The notes under the pieces are model-generated. The model searched no databases. It saw nothing but the letters and a program-made list of their open reading frames with translations, and was not told the origin of the DNA. A stretch of 64,000 nt of DNA from Alternaria dauci. Lineage: Eukaryota; Ascomycota; Dothideomycetes; Pleosporales; Pleosporaceae. The stretch's first letter is position 1, and each line of letters starts with the position of its first letter. Of this stretch, positions 49,325-60,979 are shown piece by piece. The stretch is from positions 1,364,001 through 1,428,000 of the forward strand of contig NC_091278.1 of assembly GCF_042100115.1 (NCBI RefSeq), in the 5' to 3' direction. A program made the translations under genes and the position numbers.

Positions 49325-49714
49325 ATGTGACGATCTACATCGGCGACACCCCACAATTGAACAGACTCACGTTTCGTCTTGGGCAAGATGAGCAGGTGTT
49401 AGTTGTAGCAGCCAGATATCGTGGTGGCAGTCGCAGTGCTCTACGTGCCCGTTGCATAACCTGGAAAAGTAGCGACGTGGGGCTTTACATGGCAAGACAC
49501 GACCATTCTTGAGGTGCGCTTCCCTGCTCAGCATGCTATACATCATGTCACTCTCCTTCCCGTATATCCAGAATCACACCCATCATACCATACTGTTGGC
49601 TGTGCCTCATTCCCGCTGTTTCTGCTACATGCCGTCAACACGTCTTTAGCACTACTTTGCTACGTTGGCCGCACCCTCTTAGCGCTCAAATTCACCAAAC
49701 CATAGTTTTATGCC
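49325..49714. other. Intergenic: MFS 3' region and promoter of the disordered protein
   Basis: About 390 bp between two plus-strand genes. It should contain the MFS 3' end and the next promoter. A TATTCACC/CCAAACC-type pyrimidine-rich leader precedes the ATG at 49,715. No other feature was seen. Confidence 0.5.
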
Positions 49715-52700
49715 ATGCTGGCTCGCGCGAATAGCGATGCAGGTGCCCGTCTCCGCCAATCCAAGTCTGCGTCCACGGTTCGCAAACGTCCCACCTCCGT
49801 CACCGAATCACTGCATCTAGACACGACCAAACAGCATGCTCTGGCTGCGGCCACGGCTGCCTTTGCCCGAGCGCAGGCTCAAGATGCGGCAGACCGCACC
49901 GCGAAGAGCAGTTCGGAAGTGGCAAGGTCCAAGAGCAATGCCAGCCGCAAATCTCTCACATCCCAAGGCAGCCACTTTCCACCGCGCGAGTCGAGCTCCA
50001 GGTCTCTACAGCGCCCGAACGCTGAGCAGACTAGAAGTACCCACCACTTGTTCCAGCCTTCGACAGACAACACGAAGCAGAGCACCGAGCAATTTCCGCC
50101 CTTCAATCCTAATCCCAGCGTTCATGGGTCACTTTCCGTATCGCGATATCTATCGACGCAGTCTTCTGTCACGTTCAGCGAAAACGCCAGACCCAATTCC
50201 CAGCCAAAGTCATTTCGACAGAACACTGCGTCTTCCGTTGCCTCACAACAGATACGGAAGGCACGCTCCATGTACTACGCAAGTAGTGTCCAGACTGGAT
50301 CTCCGATCGCTCGACCACCATCCAAATACCTTACCACACCGCCTCCGGTTAGCGTCAGTCCAGTATCAGAAGCCTCATCTCTTCCTTTGCCGTCGCGAAC
50401 TCTTCGGCCGTCACCACTTGTGGGCCCCCGCATGCCTGTCACGATTGGGCCTGACACCACGCTTGACAAGGTACGAGATGACTATCTGCAAGGTTTCCAG
50501 CAAAAGGCAGTGAAACACAAGCCGTCTATGTTCCTGCCGTCATTCAAGAAGAGACAAGACAAAGGAAAAGACAAGGACAAGCGTGTTGCATCGGAATCCC
50601 TTTCCGTTCCGACAGGTTACCAGCACACACTCGACGAGTCGACGATGGGAATTGCTGCGAATGACGCCATGTCAAGCCATGAAATCAAGGAGAAGCGATC
50701 ATTCTCCGGCTCTCTCAGAAGCAAGATCAAGAAAGTGTTTCGGCGTACATCGGGCAAGTCAGCCAACCTTCCTGTTCAGCAGATTGATGCCAGTCGCGAC
50801 TACTTTCACACTGAGCACTATAGTCCACCGTCCGCCAAGGATGCACTGGATATACCCCCTCCCAATGAGGATACGCTGCACCGCATTCGTACCCGAACAC
50901 CGTCACTCGAGAGAACTTACCCAACCTTCCTCCGATCTGGGTCTCGGAGCAATAGCACTGGAAGCAATCGCAGTCTTCATAGTGAAGCCAATGCTACAAA
51001 CGTGTCAGCATCTCGAATTACGAGCTGGGGAACATCCATTACAAGCGACACGCTGCCGCAACGAGTCATGAAGCGCATGACTGTTATACATGAGTCCAAG
51101 GACAGCATTGGAAGCGAGGCAGATCGCAAGGCTTCTGCATCTACCTCTAGACGGAAGTCACTACCTCCCGCACCCCTGGCCTCGTTTCGTGATCCAATGC
51201 CCATGGAGATCCTCACAGAAGAATCACTAACGCCTGTCGATCCCAAACGCGTGTTTTCTGCGCTCATGAAAGAGATTGCATCGTCAAAATCACAATCGTC
51301 TTCAAGTCCTGCTCAACGAACACCTGGAGCGGAGAGCGACGTATTCGAATCCAGCACGACGAAACTATTCTCTCACCCACGAGACTTGCATTCGGGCGGT
51401 AGCCGCAACCTTCAGGGCAGCATTGAATTGGATCAGCGACCACCATCGCGGAGACCTACGACGTCCCAAAGTGCGCAGAGCAAGACCAGCACAATCAGAT
51501 CCTTTGGCAGGGCGATTAGGTCGACTATCCGGACCGTCACACCCATCGGGCAACACTCGTCGCCTGCTCCAGACGCCACAAGTCGCATGTACGGCGCCAA
51601 GGGAGAGCAGCAACGAGACAATGGGTTGCTTTCGTCGTCCACTACACCGGAGTCCGACGATAGCCAGAACGATAGGGGTAGTGCTGTTCAAGTGTTTACG
51701 CCATCGACATTGCAGATTGAGAAGCGCGTAGAAAAGGCGAATCAACGATGGAAAACACCCCTCGATGAAGCCGACCACCTCCACTTTCCGCGTGAAACAG
51801 GCAGAACTTACAGTGTCGCCACTTTTACTCAGCAGACTCAAGAACAACCAAGATGTGTAATTCAACATGACACGAAAGTCGAATCGGTACCTGATGTTGT
51901 TGACTACAGCATACATAGACCTCCCGTGTCTCCGAAAACCTCCGCGTCACCAAGTTCTCGTGTTCCGACGACACCAATGTCTCCCAGCATATATTCACGG
52001 AATACGGATGGTGTCAGTATCCTTCCGAACAGTAGCATCATGTCTTTTGGGGGGCATGGTGAGCTTGATCGATCTCACGATGGCGGCTCAGCAGTCATTT
52101 CCACTAGCCAGTCGGTCAGAAGTTATGTGATAGGCACGCCTTCCCCTCACCGTCGCGGATCAACGCGTACGAGTCGGGATTGGAGGGCTTGGCTGTCGCA
52201 TGAGATCTCGGGCATGGAGCTCACCAGCCGAGAAGACTTGACAATTCATGATCAATACACGACACCATCTAAGAAGGTAGGGTCAGAGGCAACACGCACC
52301 ACTCACACGGAGCACGAAGATACGACGGTTGTCCTTCGAGAATCCCTTGATGTTACAACCCCGCGACCAGGTGGCAATCACACAACGAGGACAGGCGACT
52401 CGCATGCTCGTTGCTCGTATACCCCAGAGCTCATGGGTGGTGGGAAACGTGGCGTGGAAGCAGCCAACTTGACCGCTGAAAAGTCCTTGTCATTACTCGA
52501 GAATCGCGACGGGAATGCTTGCAGCTATCATCCAGCAGAGGCCATTGATACGATGGAGGACCACGAATCATCTCAACTCAAACCAGTGCCGCTTTCTAGC
52601 ATGGAGCGCCCGCTTTCAAGAACGAGAACCCAGGTATCCACTCCCCGCTCTTTGCATGAGACACCCAGGTCGCCTTCAACGAACGGCCGGTTCCCAGTTT

Positions 52701-53488
52701 CTGATACTGGCCGGCACCCGAGCAGCAACAGCTTGTCTTCCCAGCGTTCCGAATCGCCTGCAGTTGCAACAAAGTCTCAACCCTCGCCCAAGTTGAGGCT
52801 TGCTTCCAAAGCCGTTCCTGATCTGTCTACCACTGTCACAAATGAATCCTCACAGCGTGTGTCAGACACTGCACTGAGGAACGATGTGGACACCAGAAGG
52901 AAGGAGAACGCTACTCCTCCATCGATACGCAGTCAAAAGACATCAATTGCGACACCTGTGGGGTTGTCGACGCGACCAAACTCGCAACAACTGCTACGCC
53001 CGTCAATCACCCCACGTAACTCACCTGGTATCCATCAGCAACTCACACCCGAAGGAACCGAAACGAAGCAAAAGCCCAGCCCAGCAGCGACTCCTCTACG
53101 CCCCCGCATTCGCGCAACCCTCCGCCCAATGTCTCCCGAAAAACTCGCTCGCCGGCCCCGTAGCGCATTCGACCTCCGTGGTGCCAACAATATAGGCCGA
53201 CCCACTGTCACAGACGTGAATAACGTCTCCCCTCGTCCCGGTCCGCATCCCAAGACCTCGTCAAGCTCGCTAGCTATGAGCAAGGAACCTGTTCCCGATT
53301 CTGTTTCCGTAGGCAGAGTCATCGACGCAGTGCTCGATGGCGAGCGCAGTGGGAGTGTTACCCCTGGTCAGCGGATGGCCGATCGGTTCTTTAAGCAGAG
53401 GAAGAGTACGCCGGCGATGGAAGGGAGTGCAGGCAAGTTGAGGGGTGGACTGGTATTGGTTAGGGAAGATACGCCGGCTTTTCTGTGA
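49715..53488 (+). CDS. Large Ser/Thr/Pro-rich, mostly disordered protein of unknown function
   Basis: One exon encodes 1,257 residues. Composition is dominated by Ser, Thr, Pro, Arg and Gln with many SxxR/RxxS patterns, so it is probably heavily phosphorylated and intrinsically disordered. A few ordered-looking pieces occur: an Ala-rich helix at residues about 40-60 (ALAAATAAFARAQAQDAADR), a Lys-rich stretch near 270-290 (KKRQDKGKDKDKR), a basic LRSKIKKVFRR segment, and a conserved-looking C-terminus with VGRVIDAVLDG. No enzymatic motif, signal peptide or membrane segment is seen. Such proteins are often conserved only within an order; a cytoskeletal or signalling scaffold role is a guess. 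An out-of-frame ATG lies 5 nt before the start. Confidence 0.8.
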   Translation: MLARANSDAGARLRQSKSASTVRKRPTSVTESLHLDTTKQHALAAATAAFARAQAQDAADRTAKSSSEVARSKSNASRKSLTSQGSHFPPRESSSRSLQRPNAEQTRSTHHLFQPSTDNTKQSTEQFPPFNPNPSVHGSLSVSRYLSTQSSVTFSENARPNSQPKSFRQNTASSVASQQIRKARSMYYASSVQTGSPIARPPSKYLTTPPPVSVSPVSEASSLPLPSRTLRPSPLVGPRMPVTIGPDTTLDKVRDDYLQGFQQKAVKHKPSMFLPSFKKRQDKGKDKDKRVASESLSVPTGYQHTLDESTMGIAANDAMSSHEIKEKRSFSGSLRSKIKKVFRRTSGKSANLPVQQIDASRDYFHTEHYSPPSAKDALDIPPPNEDTLHRIRTRTPSLERTYPTFLRSGSRSNSTGSNRSLHSEANATNVSASRITSWGTSITSDTLPQRVMKRMTVIHESKDSIGSEADRKASASTSRRKSLPPAPLASFRDPMPMEILTEESLTPVDPKRVFSALMKEIASSKSQSSSSPAQRTPGAESDVFESSTTKLFSHPRDLHSGGSRNLQGSIELDQRPPSRRPTTSQSAQSKTSTIRSFGRAIRSTIRTVTPIGQHSSPAPDATSRMYGAKGEQQRDNGLLSSSTTPESDDSQNDRGSAVQVFTPSTLQIEKRVEKANQRWKTPLDEADHLHFPRETGRTYSVATFTQQTQEQPRCVIQHDTKVESVPDVVDYSIHRPPVSPKTSASPSSRVPTTPMSPSIYSRNTDGVSILPNSSIMSFGGHGELDRSHDGGSAVISTSQSVRSYVIGTPSPHRRGSTRTSRDWRAWLSHEISGMELTSREDLTIHDQYTTPSKKVGSEATRTTHTEHEDTTVVLRESLDVTTPRPGGNHTTRTGDSHARCSYTPELMGGGKRGVEAANLTAEKSLSLLENRDGNACSYHPAEAIDTMEDHESSQLKPVPLSSMERPLSRTRTQVSTPRSLHETPRSPSTNGRFPVSDTGRHPSSNSLSSQRSESPAVATKSQPSPKLRLASKAVPDLSTTVTNESSQRVSDTALRNDVDTRRKENATPPSIRSQKTSIATPVGLSTRPNSQQLLRPSITPRNSPGIHQQLTPEGTETKQKPSPAATPLRPRIRATLRPMSPEKLARRPRSAFDLRGANNIGRPTVTDVNNVSPRPGPHPKTSSSSLAMSKEPVPDSVSVGRVIDAVLDGERSGSVTPGQRMADRFFKQRKSTPAMEGSAGKLRGGLVLVREDTPAFL

Positions 53489-53849
53489 CGTGATGAGCGG
53501 CTAGGGAGGATGTAATGCCGGTATGTGTACGAGAGGAGTTAACGAGCATCTTTGCCTACTAGAAAGTATGGCCTTGGCTGTTTATGGAGTTGGATAGCAG
53601 AGCTTTGGAGTGTAGCCTCCGGGTGGTGAGTTGGTAAGAGAGGTGCCTACTTGTCATGGTATATGGTTGGTATCTGTAGTATGGTAGCATCAATCTGAGG
53701 TTGTATCATTACCCCCACACTCGAGTCAGAATACATGAGCCAGTGGAAGACTTGAAACAGTGCACTACAAGAGTAAAGCAGCAGGGTATATTATTGACAG
53801 TTAAACATGCACGGTAGTTGACTAGCGCTCTCTAGTTATATCCTCTTCC
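53489..53849. other. Convergent 3' region
   Basis: About 360 bp between the 3' ends of the disordered-protein gene (plus) and ATG7 (minus). It presumably contains both 3' UTRs; nothing else was seen. Confidence 0.6.
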
Positions 53850-56143
53850 TCAAAGCATCTCGCCCTCTTCGTCCAATCCCCCTTCATCCTCTTCTTCCCA
53901 TTCTACATCTGCCGCCGCCTCATCAGCTCGTCTTTGCACCTCCTTTAAGCCGCTCATCTCCTCGACCCATCCCTTTTCGTTCAACGCCCTAGAGACAAAC
54001 TCCCATGGATTTGCATTGTACGCCTCGAGCACCCTGTCACTACACGCCGAGCAGCAATCGTACGGCTTGCCTTCTACCTGCATATTCGAAAAGGTCGAGA
54101 GGTAGCCGCGTATTGTGTGGGGTATGGTGCCGAGGGGGTGTTGGAAGGGTGGTGGTAGCGCGGGATGGGATGGTGTGGGGGCTGGAGCAGACTTTGAGTT
54201 TTGCTGCGAGGGGGGCGGTGCGCATGCTTTTGAGGGGTGTTGGAGGATGGACATGAGGAGTTCGACGAGCAGGCTGGATGCGAGGGGCGCCACGCCGGGG
54301 CGGGTTACGGTGCATTGCTGGTCGAGGGTGGCGTTGCTTAGGGACTGTTTGATTGCGTTAGCTGTGTATTGCTCAGAATGATGTGTGGTTGCGTACATCT
54401 GCGGGTGCAACGACGTCGTTGCAGAAGTAGCATCCCAGCTCCACTTCTCCCTCTTGCGTCGTCTTTAGGCCATGCCGCATGACCACGTAAGTGTCGAAGC
54501 CTAGCGCAGCATTGAGGACAATCTTTCCGTATGCCTTGCCCATGAGACTTGGTAGCCATCTACTCTCTCGTGTATCCATAAGCAGGAAGATGGCGTCGTG
54601 CTCGGAAATCAACTTTTGCAGCTTCTCAAACTCGACTTTTGTCTTCGCGCTGTCCGTCATTGGGTGACCCAGCATGGGTACTTCCATAACGTGCCCTTCT
54701 GCATCAACGCCTGGATAAATCTCTTGCAACGCCTCTGCCGCTCTTTCAGCTTTCTTTGCGCCGCCTTTTAGGCAGTCGTTGAAGTTGAAGAGAGGCTGGC
54801 GTACAGGGTTCGAGAAGCTGACTGTGGCATTGTCGATGAATGTAATCTTTCTCACACCCCATCCCATCAGCGTTCTTGATACGTATGTGCCTAGTGTTCC
54901 CGCTCCGAGCAGTAGGCATTTACAATTCTTAATGACATCCAGATCAATCGTGGGAGCTATGCGCCACTTGATCAGCTTGAGGTTGAGGTCGACAGCTTGG
55001 TCTGCGAGTTTGCGCTCGTCCATGTATTCGGACAAGTCGACGTTCCGCGAGGTCAGCTTGCCTGCTTCTGTCCGTTCCCAGCCCGTCACTTTGGGCAGTT
55101 TCGGCGTGCGTGGACGGCTGTCTGATGCTTCGGGAGCAGGTGCCGCATCGGGAGTGGGGTCTGCACGTAGGTGTAGGATGAGGGAGTTGGGCTGGTCGCG
55201 CCGTGTATGGGTGTCGCGATAACACATGATCTGAGCTTCGTTCAGATGCCATCGATGCCGCATTAGTACAAGAAGATTGCGGAGAGGCCAGCCGGGGTTG
55301 GTTTCGTAGGTAGAGGGGTCTGCGAAGCATATGAAGCGATCTTGACTATCCACCTTGTCGAAGAAGCCGTTCTCATAAGCCTCGAGCCTGCCTATTGCCC
55401 ATGTGTATCCAAACTCTTCCAGTGGCGAGACTGGTGTTTTTGGCCTCTCTTCCGGGTCGCCCCCTCCTTGTATGCGCTTTGCCAGGAAGAAGCCTCTCTG
55501 GCGGACGTCGGAGCTGTAGCGCCACGTCTGCACCGCATCCACCAGGTATGTAGTCTCTCTAGCCTGCAGCCTCGTAGCTTGTCCTATCTGTTTCCAGGAC
55601 GGGTCGGATTGTATGGCGGGGAAGCCAAAGTGGTAGGTAAACTTGTATTTCTTGAGGTTGGCAAATATGATGGCGGTGAAGGAGGAGAGGAGAGAAGGGC
55701 ATTCGTATATGGAGCCGTCGTGTATGGCGTCCCATATCTATGCTGGATTAGCGTTGCTGGTGGCGGGTTGGGGAGGGAGAGACACACTGTTTGGGCGCAT
55801 CGTTCGAGTATGGCGGCGCGATCGAGGTTCTTGTAGTCTTCTATGGTGTTGCAGTTCTTGATGATGCCTTCGGCGCGGCAGAAGGTCGGAGGGGTGCTGA
55901 AGCTGTCAGAAGGGCGAGATTTGAGCCAAGTATCGAGACATACTCGTCTGAAGTCAGGGCATTCGGGTGTATTTGCACGCGCATAGAACGCGACGAATGC
56001 TCTCCAGGGCGGACTTCGTACAAGCCGAGCACCCTGCGCGCGGAATCATCAAGTCTGTCATGGTTGATCTTGATGTGTGCTAGGGCGGCATAGAACTGGA
56101 CGTCGACATCACTCAGCCACGGCGCAAACTTGAGGGTTGACAT
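53850..56143 (-). CDS. ATG7: Autophagy E1-like activating enzyme Atg7
   Basis: Four exons (56143-55944, 55902-55788, 55737-54397, 54344-53850) encode 716 residues. The N-terminal domain begins [18 protein letters not shown] and contains [19 protein letters not shown], as in Atg7. The C-terminal E1 domain has the nucleotide-binding GAGTLGT loop and the [18 protein letters not shown] block. The catalytic Cys lies in [12 protein letters not shown], placed just after the last intron (54,345-54,396), and the acidic C-terminus follows. Atg7 activates Atg8 and Atg12 for autophagosome formation in the cytosol. Intron 1 is only 41 bp (55,903-55,943); an acceptor 6 nt further on would also keep frame. 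A Pro-rich insertion (about residues 580-610) and a Pro/Ala insertion near 250 are lineage-specific. Confidence 0.96.
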
Positions 56144-56533
56144 GATGAGAGGTGGAGGTGAAGGTGGGGAGGGGGTATGGAGATGGCTGTAGCGATGCGC
56201 GGCGATGGGTACGAGGTATAGGGCTCCTGGTGCGCAAGGTCTACGATGACCTAGGAGGCGACGGCAGAGTTAGTCACAGGAGCAGAGGGTGAGGACAGCT
56301 GAGGTGGTCAAAGGCGCATGCATGTGACCGTGAGGGTCCAAGTGATGGGCGAGGCAGCGGCATGCTTCACCCCGCGGCCGCCATCACTGTCATGGGTCTA
56401 TGGGCGGGGCCGCGCTAAGGGGCGTTCCTGCAGCCGCACCACGCGCCTAGCCGTCCGTCCGTGACAGCGAGCTTCGATCCGGTCCACCCACTCACTCCAC
56501 CACCGTCATCGCATTTGGCCGGCCCTGATTGCC
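56144..56533. other. Bidirectional promoter region of ATG7 and dCMP deaminase
   Basis: About 390 bp between divergent start codons. GC-rich, with purine runs next to the ATG7 ATG; no TATA box or repeat is evident. Confidence 0.5.
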
Positions 56534-57741
56534 ATGCTTGTTGGATTGTGCGGAGGCAAGCACCGTCGGACACAGCGTAAGAAGATGCTGACAGAGCACA
56601 GCAATATGCGCGGGCAAGTCGTCGATAGCGTCCTACCTCGTCGACGAGCACCACTTCACCCGCCTGCGCCTGGTACGAACGGCTGCCACGCCTTCAGACG
56701 AGAAATCCGCCTCAGATATCCGGGTCCCCTCGCCAGCAACGTCGTCGGCTGAGTCGGGGCACACGTTCCCAGACATCGATGCGCTGCTTGACTTCGTTAC
56801 GCTGAGGTGGAGAGAACGATTCGTTCTAACGGATATATGGGACGAAACTGTGGTTGACGCCCTCATGAGACGGCCCTTCTTCCTCCTCGTCAGCGTCGAT
56901 GCGCCCGTCAGTGTGCGGTGGAAGCGCTTCAAAGCCCGCTGTGCTGCCGCTCAGCATACACCGCCAACTCTCGAAGACTTTGTTCTGCGTAACGACGAGC
57001 ACCTGTTCGCTCCCAAAACTGGTCTCAGCGCACTGTTCCAGAGAGCACAGTTGAAGCTACTCAACTCTTCATCCGACATGAGCGCCCTACGGACCGCCAT
57101 ACTGCACTTGAACCTCATGGACGAAGCACGTGTGCGCCCGAGCTGGGACCAATACTTCATGCAGCTGGCCGATCTGGCAGCACGCAGGAGTAACTGCATG
57201 AAGCGACGGGTCGGCTGCTGCATAGTCAGAGAAAAGCGTGTCATTAGCACCGGGTACAACGGTACACCACGCGGCATGACCAACTGCAACGAAGGCGGAT
57301 GTACTTTTGCACGTGCCGAGCCAGAAAACACTTCGCTGACGATATGCAGGTCCCCGCTGTAACAACGCCGCCCAAGGAGGTGTCGGTCTTTCCACCTGCC
57401 TCTGCCTGCACGCCGAAGAAAATGCCCTGCTCGAAGCTGGCCGCGACCGCATTGGCGAGAGCGCCATCCTATACTGCAACACCTGCCCTTGCCTGACGTG
57501 CAGTGTCAAGATAACACAAGTCGGTATTAGCGAGGTAGTCTATAACCAAGGCTATCTGGTAGACGACCAGACCGCCAGAATCTTTGCTGAGGGCGGCGTC
57601 AAGCTGCGACAGTTCTCCCCACCTGCCGACGGCCTGGTAGATCTGAGCGTCCATGTGGGTGAACGACAGCAGAAAGAAGACAAGGCCGAGGATGCCAGGG
57701 AGTTGCTCGATGACACGAACTTCCTGAGGCCCTTGAACTAG
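56534..57741 (+). CDS. DCD1: Deoxycytidylate (dCMP) deaminase with N-terminal P-loop domain
   Basis: Three exons (56534-56555, 56602-57300, 57350-57741) encode 370 residues. Intron 1 (56,556-56,601) has a GC donor and AG acceptor; its removal builds the P-loop GLCGAICAGKSS. Intron 2 (57,301-57,349) is regular and yields NEGGCPRCNN. The C-terminal deaminase domain has TGYNGTPRG, the zinc/catalytic motif HAEE and the zinc-binding CPCLTC, all as in fungal Dcd1. The enzyme converts dCMP to dUMP for thymidylate synthesis. The N-terminal kinase-like half (with FTRLRL) is normal for ascomycete Dcd1. The GT site in exon-like sequence 25 nt before the acceptor was rejected because it would leave too short an intron and break the P-loop. 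Confidence 0.95.
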
Positions 57742-58753
57742 GCGATACACCAACCATCGCAGCACGCGACAACAATGAGACCTGCATCGTGTGAATAATC
57801 CTTGCGTACGGAAACGTCCACGGCCATGTCTGCTGCCACGCTGTGACGTGCCATGATCCAAGTCTCCAAGTCGTGATGCATGTTGGTGTTGAGGGGTGAA
57901 GATCGAGGGATTGCTGCAGAGGTTGGCTGCGATGCAGCCTCACCACAATCCGTGGCGCACGCGGCTGTAAGCAACGTCTCGGCTGTCCCCGCGTAGCGCC
58001 ATTCAGCCTCTCCAAAAGCCTCAAGGATATTTAATAGACTTCCCATTCGGCCCTTGATGTTTGAGCTTGATTCCTGTAGCCTCTCTGTTATTGCCCGACC
58101 TGAACAAGATCGGCATGCGTCGGCCTGCCTTGGTCACGCTGAAGTCGGGCCTGATGACGCATGGTGCCATGCAGACAGGCAACGGTAGCAGTTGAGCGCC
58201 ACGGCATAGCTACACAATGCAGTTGGCAAACGGCCTTACAAACACACACGAGCAAAATATCGCGTGCTATCACGTACACGTCCGCGGTGCAGCGCTCGCG
58301 TTGTTATCTCACGCCGGTCCACAAGCTCGACCAAGCCTTGACAAGCATCCGCTACCGAGGCTTACCTTTGAACTAGCCTGGGCACATAGGATGCACTAGG
58401 CATTGCCGCATCGAATCACAAACCAGCTACATGCCAGAATCTCGGTCTAACTATCGTATACACACGCTTCAGGAAGGTGCGTAAGAGAATGCCTCTGTTT
58501 CCACTGCGTCATCTCGCGTCTTTCGCCATTCGGCTACGAACCTCAACCCGATAGCACAGCTTGCACGACCCAGAAAGTGGCGTTTGCGAGGCTTATTACC
58601 GAGCCTTGCCGGTACTCTGGTAACCTCCTGCTCTTCCGGGTAAGCGTCAGGACTTGTATAAAGGAATGCCGTCACATAGCAAACGTTCAAATAGAGCTCT
58701 TGGACCCGGTGCTTCCGTGGCAGCTCGCAGCGCATTCATCAGCCAACTCCAAG
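57742..58753. other. Intergenic region upstream of the carboxypeptidase
   Basis: About 1 kb with several small frames on both strands (up to about 140 codons overlapping the dCMP deaminase 3' end) but no recognisable protein. The right end carries the carboxypeptidase promoter. Confidence 0.6.
58657..58662 (+). promoter_or_regulatory. TATA box of the carboxypeptidase gene
   Basis: TATAAA (in GTATAAAGG) 97 bp before the start ATG, a normal spacing for a fungal promoter with a leader of about 65 nt. Confidence 0.5.
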
Positions 58754-60473
58754 ATGAAGCTCCTTTCGGTATTCGGCTCTTTGCTATGTGCTTCCACAGC
58801 TTTGGCTGGAAGCTCGCCACACAAGCGTGGTGTATTTGACAAGGTCAGGCCTGCTGTTGAGAGGCGTATGCCTGGAGAGTCTTTCAAGCACCCTGAGATC
58901 CAGAGGCGTGCTGAGAGCTTCTTCTTGACCAACAAGACCCAGTGTAAGTAAACATTCAGCGTACCACGAGACCTCGACTGATCGATTGGTAGCCTTTGCC
59001 GTCAACGGTACTGGGATTCCAGAGGTTCCTTTCGACATTGGCGAGAGCTACGCTGGTCTGCTGCCCATCTCGGACGACCCCGAGGAGACACGGAAGCTCT
59101 TCTTTTGGTTCTTCCCCTCCACCCAGGCCGAAACCCCGGAAGAAGTTGTCATCTGGCTCAATGGCGGCCCTGGTTGCTCTTCGCTTAGCGGTTTCCTCAC
59201 CGAGAACGGACCCTTTACATGGGAGTCTGGTACCCTTGCCCCTGTCCAGAACCCCTACTCATGGACGAATTTGACCAACATGCTCTGGGTCGAGCAGCCC
59301 GTGGGTGTTGGTTACTCGGAAGGTACACCGAACATTACCAACGAAGTTGAGCTCGGCAACCAGTTCCGTGGGTTCTACAAGAGCTTCGTTGACCTGTTCG
59401 GGCTCTACAACTGGAAGACCTACATTACCGGAGAGTCTTACGCCGGTTACTATGTTCCCTACATTGCCGACAGCTTCATCAATGCCGACGACGACAGGTA
59501 CTTCAACCTTGCTGGTATTTCCATCAACGACCCCATCATTGGTGACGAAACCATCCAGCAGCAAGTCGTCCTCCTCCCATTCGTCAACTTCTGGCAGAAC
59601 TTGCTGTTCCTAAACAACACATTCATGGAGCAGATCACTCAGCACCACAAGGAGTGTGGCTACACCGACTACATGGACAAGTACTTTACGTTTCCCCCGC
59701 CGCAGGGTGCTTTCCCTGTTCTTCCGGACCCATACAGCTCGGAGAACTACACATGCGACCAGTTTGATAACTTCTACTCCGCCATCCTGGAGGTCAACCC
59801 TTGCTTCAACATCTACCACATTACCGAGACTTGCCCTCACCCATACTCGCAGCTCGGCATAGTCAACACCGGAGACTACTCTCCTCCAGGTGCCGAGATC
59901 TACTTCAACCGCACCGACGTCAAGCTAGCGCTGCACGCCAACGTCAGCACCGAATGGCTGCAGTGCACAAACACCAACGTCTTTGGCGACGGCGACGATG
60001 AGGGCTCCGATACCTCTCCTGGACCCGCGAACAACGGCGTCCTCCAGCGCGTCATCGAGTACACCAACAACACCATCATCGGCTCTGGCGACCTCGACAT
60101 GCTTCTCAGCACAAACGGCACTCTGTTCGCCATCCAAAACATGACCTGGAACGGCGCCCAGGGTCTCTCCGAGTACCCGTCTACCCCTCTGTATGCACCC
60201 TACCACCCAGAGTACAACGGCGGTGCGCTTGCCGGCGCCGGCGTCCAGGGATACTGGACTGCGGAGCGTGGCATGACTTTCTATACCGCCCGTCTCGCTG
60301 GCCACGAGCTGCCTGGTTACACGCCTGGCGTTGCCTACCGCATGTTGGAGATCCTGCTAGGAAAGGTCAAGGACTTTAGCAGCACGGAGAACTTTGTTAC
60401 TCAGACTGGCAACTTTACTGGTACGGGTATCATTTACAGGCGTGGCCTCGGAATCGGCAGCATGGCCTTTTAG
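58754..60473 (+). CDS. Secreted serine carboxypeptidase (peptidase family S10)
   Basis: Two exons (58754-58943, 58993-60473) separated by a 49-bp intron encode 556 residues. A signal peptide is evident (MKLLSVFGSLLCASTALAG). Then come the WLNGGPGCSS oxyanion-hole motif (about 118) and the nucleophile Ser212 in GESYAGYYVPY. Asp430 (SGDLDML) and His501 (AGHELPG) complete the triad. Many N-x-S/T sites suggest glycosylation. S10 enzymes remove C-terminal residues at acidic pH in the vacuole or outside the cell; the signal peptide, lack of a clear long vacuolar propeptide and Cys content suit secretion. The start follows directly from the signal peptide. An in-frame frame further upstream (from 58,577) lacks any reason to be used. 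Confidence 0.93.
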
Positions 60474-60877
60474 ATGTGTGCTGTGGAGTAATGATGACAT
60501 GAGGATTATGTAGATGAAAATCGTGAGATTCGATTGTCATTTGATTTGCCGTGTGTGATTAGCTTTCCCATATTGTGAGAATGAAATTGTGGCATATTCA
60601 CATCAGATTTGATTATCGTGCGCATTCTCCCGGGCTTGCTATATCGGCAGGATTCGCTTGAATATCTGGCGTTTTGTAATGTACACGTTTTCCTAAGCTC
60701 CGCATGCACCACTGAGTCAGATCCGTTGGACCCATTTACAAATTTTCACCATCCGACCAAGGTTGCCAGCAGACATTTGGATGTGGACAGACCAGCTTTC
60801 TCTGTTAATGCTTACGATATATATTATCTATTTTACATTTCCTCCATCAACAACTACTCAACCATCAGGTTGATCAG
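60474..60877. other. Carboxypeptidase 3' region and tRNA upstream region
   Basis: AT-rich 3' flank of about 400 bp. No open frame of note and no repeat beyond short AT runs. Confidence 0.5.
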
Positions 60878-60965
60878 TCTTCAGTAGTATAGTGGTCAGT
60901 ATTTCCGCTTGTCACCTTCACAAGGCAACGCGCGGGAGACCGGAGTTCAATTCTCCGCTGGAGAG
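60878..60965 (+). tRNA. tRNA-Asp (GUC) with 16-nt intron
   Basis: The cloverleaf folds fully. The acceptor stem TCTTCAG pairs with CTGGAGA (one G-U) and the discriminator is G at 60,965, as expected for Asp. The anticodon stem TCCGC/GCGGG has loop TTGTCAC with anticodon GTC at 60,911-60,913. The T arm is CGGAG-TTCAATT-CTCCG. A 16-nt intron (60,915-60,930) interrupts the loop one base after the anticodon, the canonical position. A T7 run follows 14 bp downstream. Confidence 0.93.
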
Positions 60966-60979
60966 CTTCCTCATCATTC

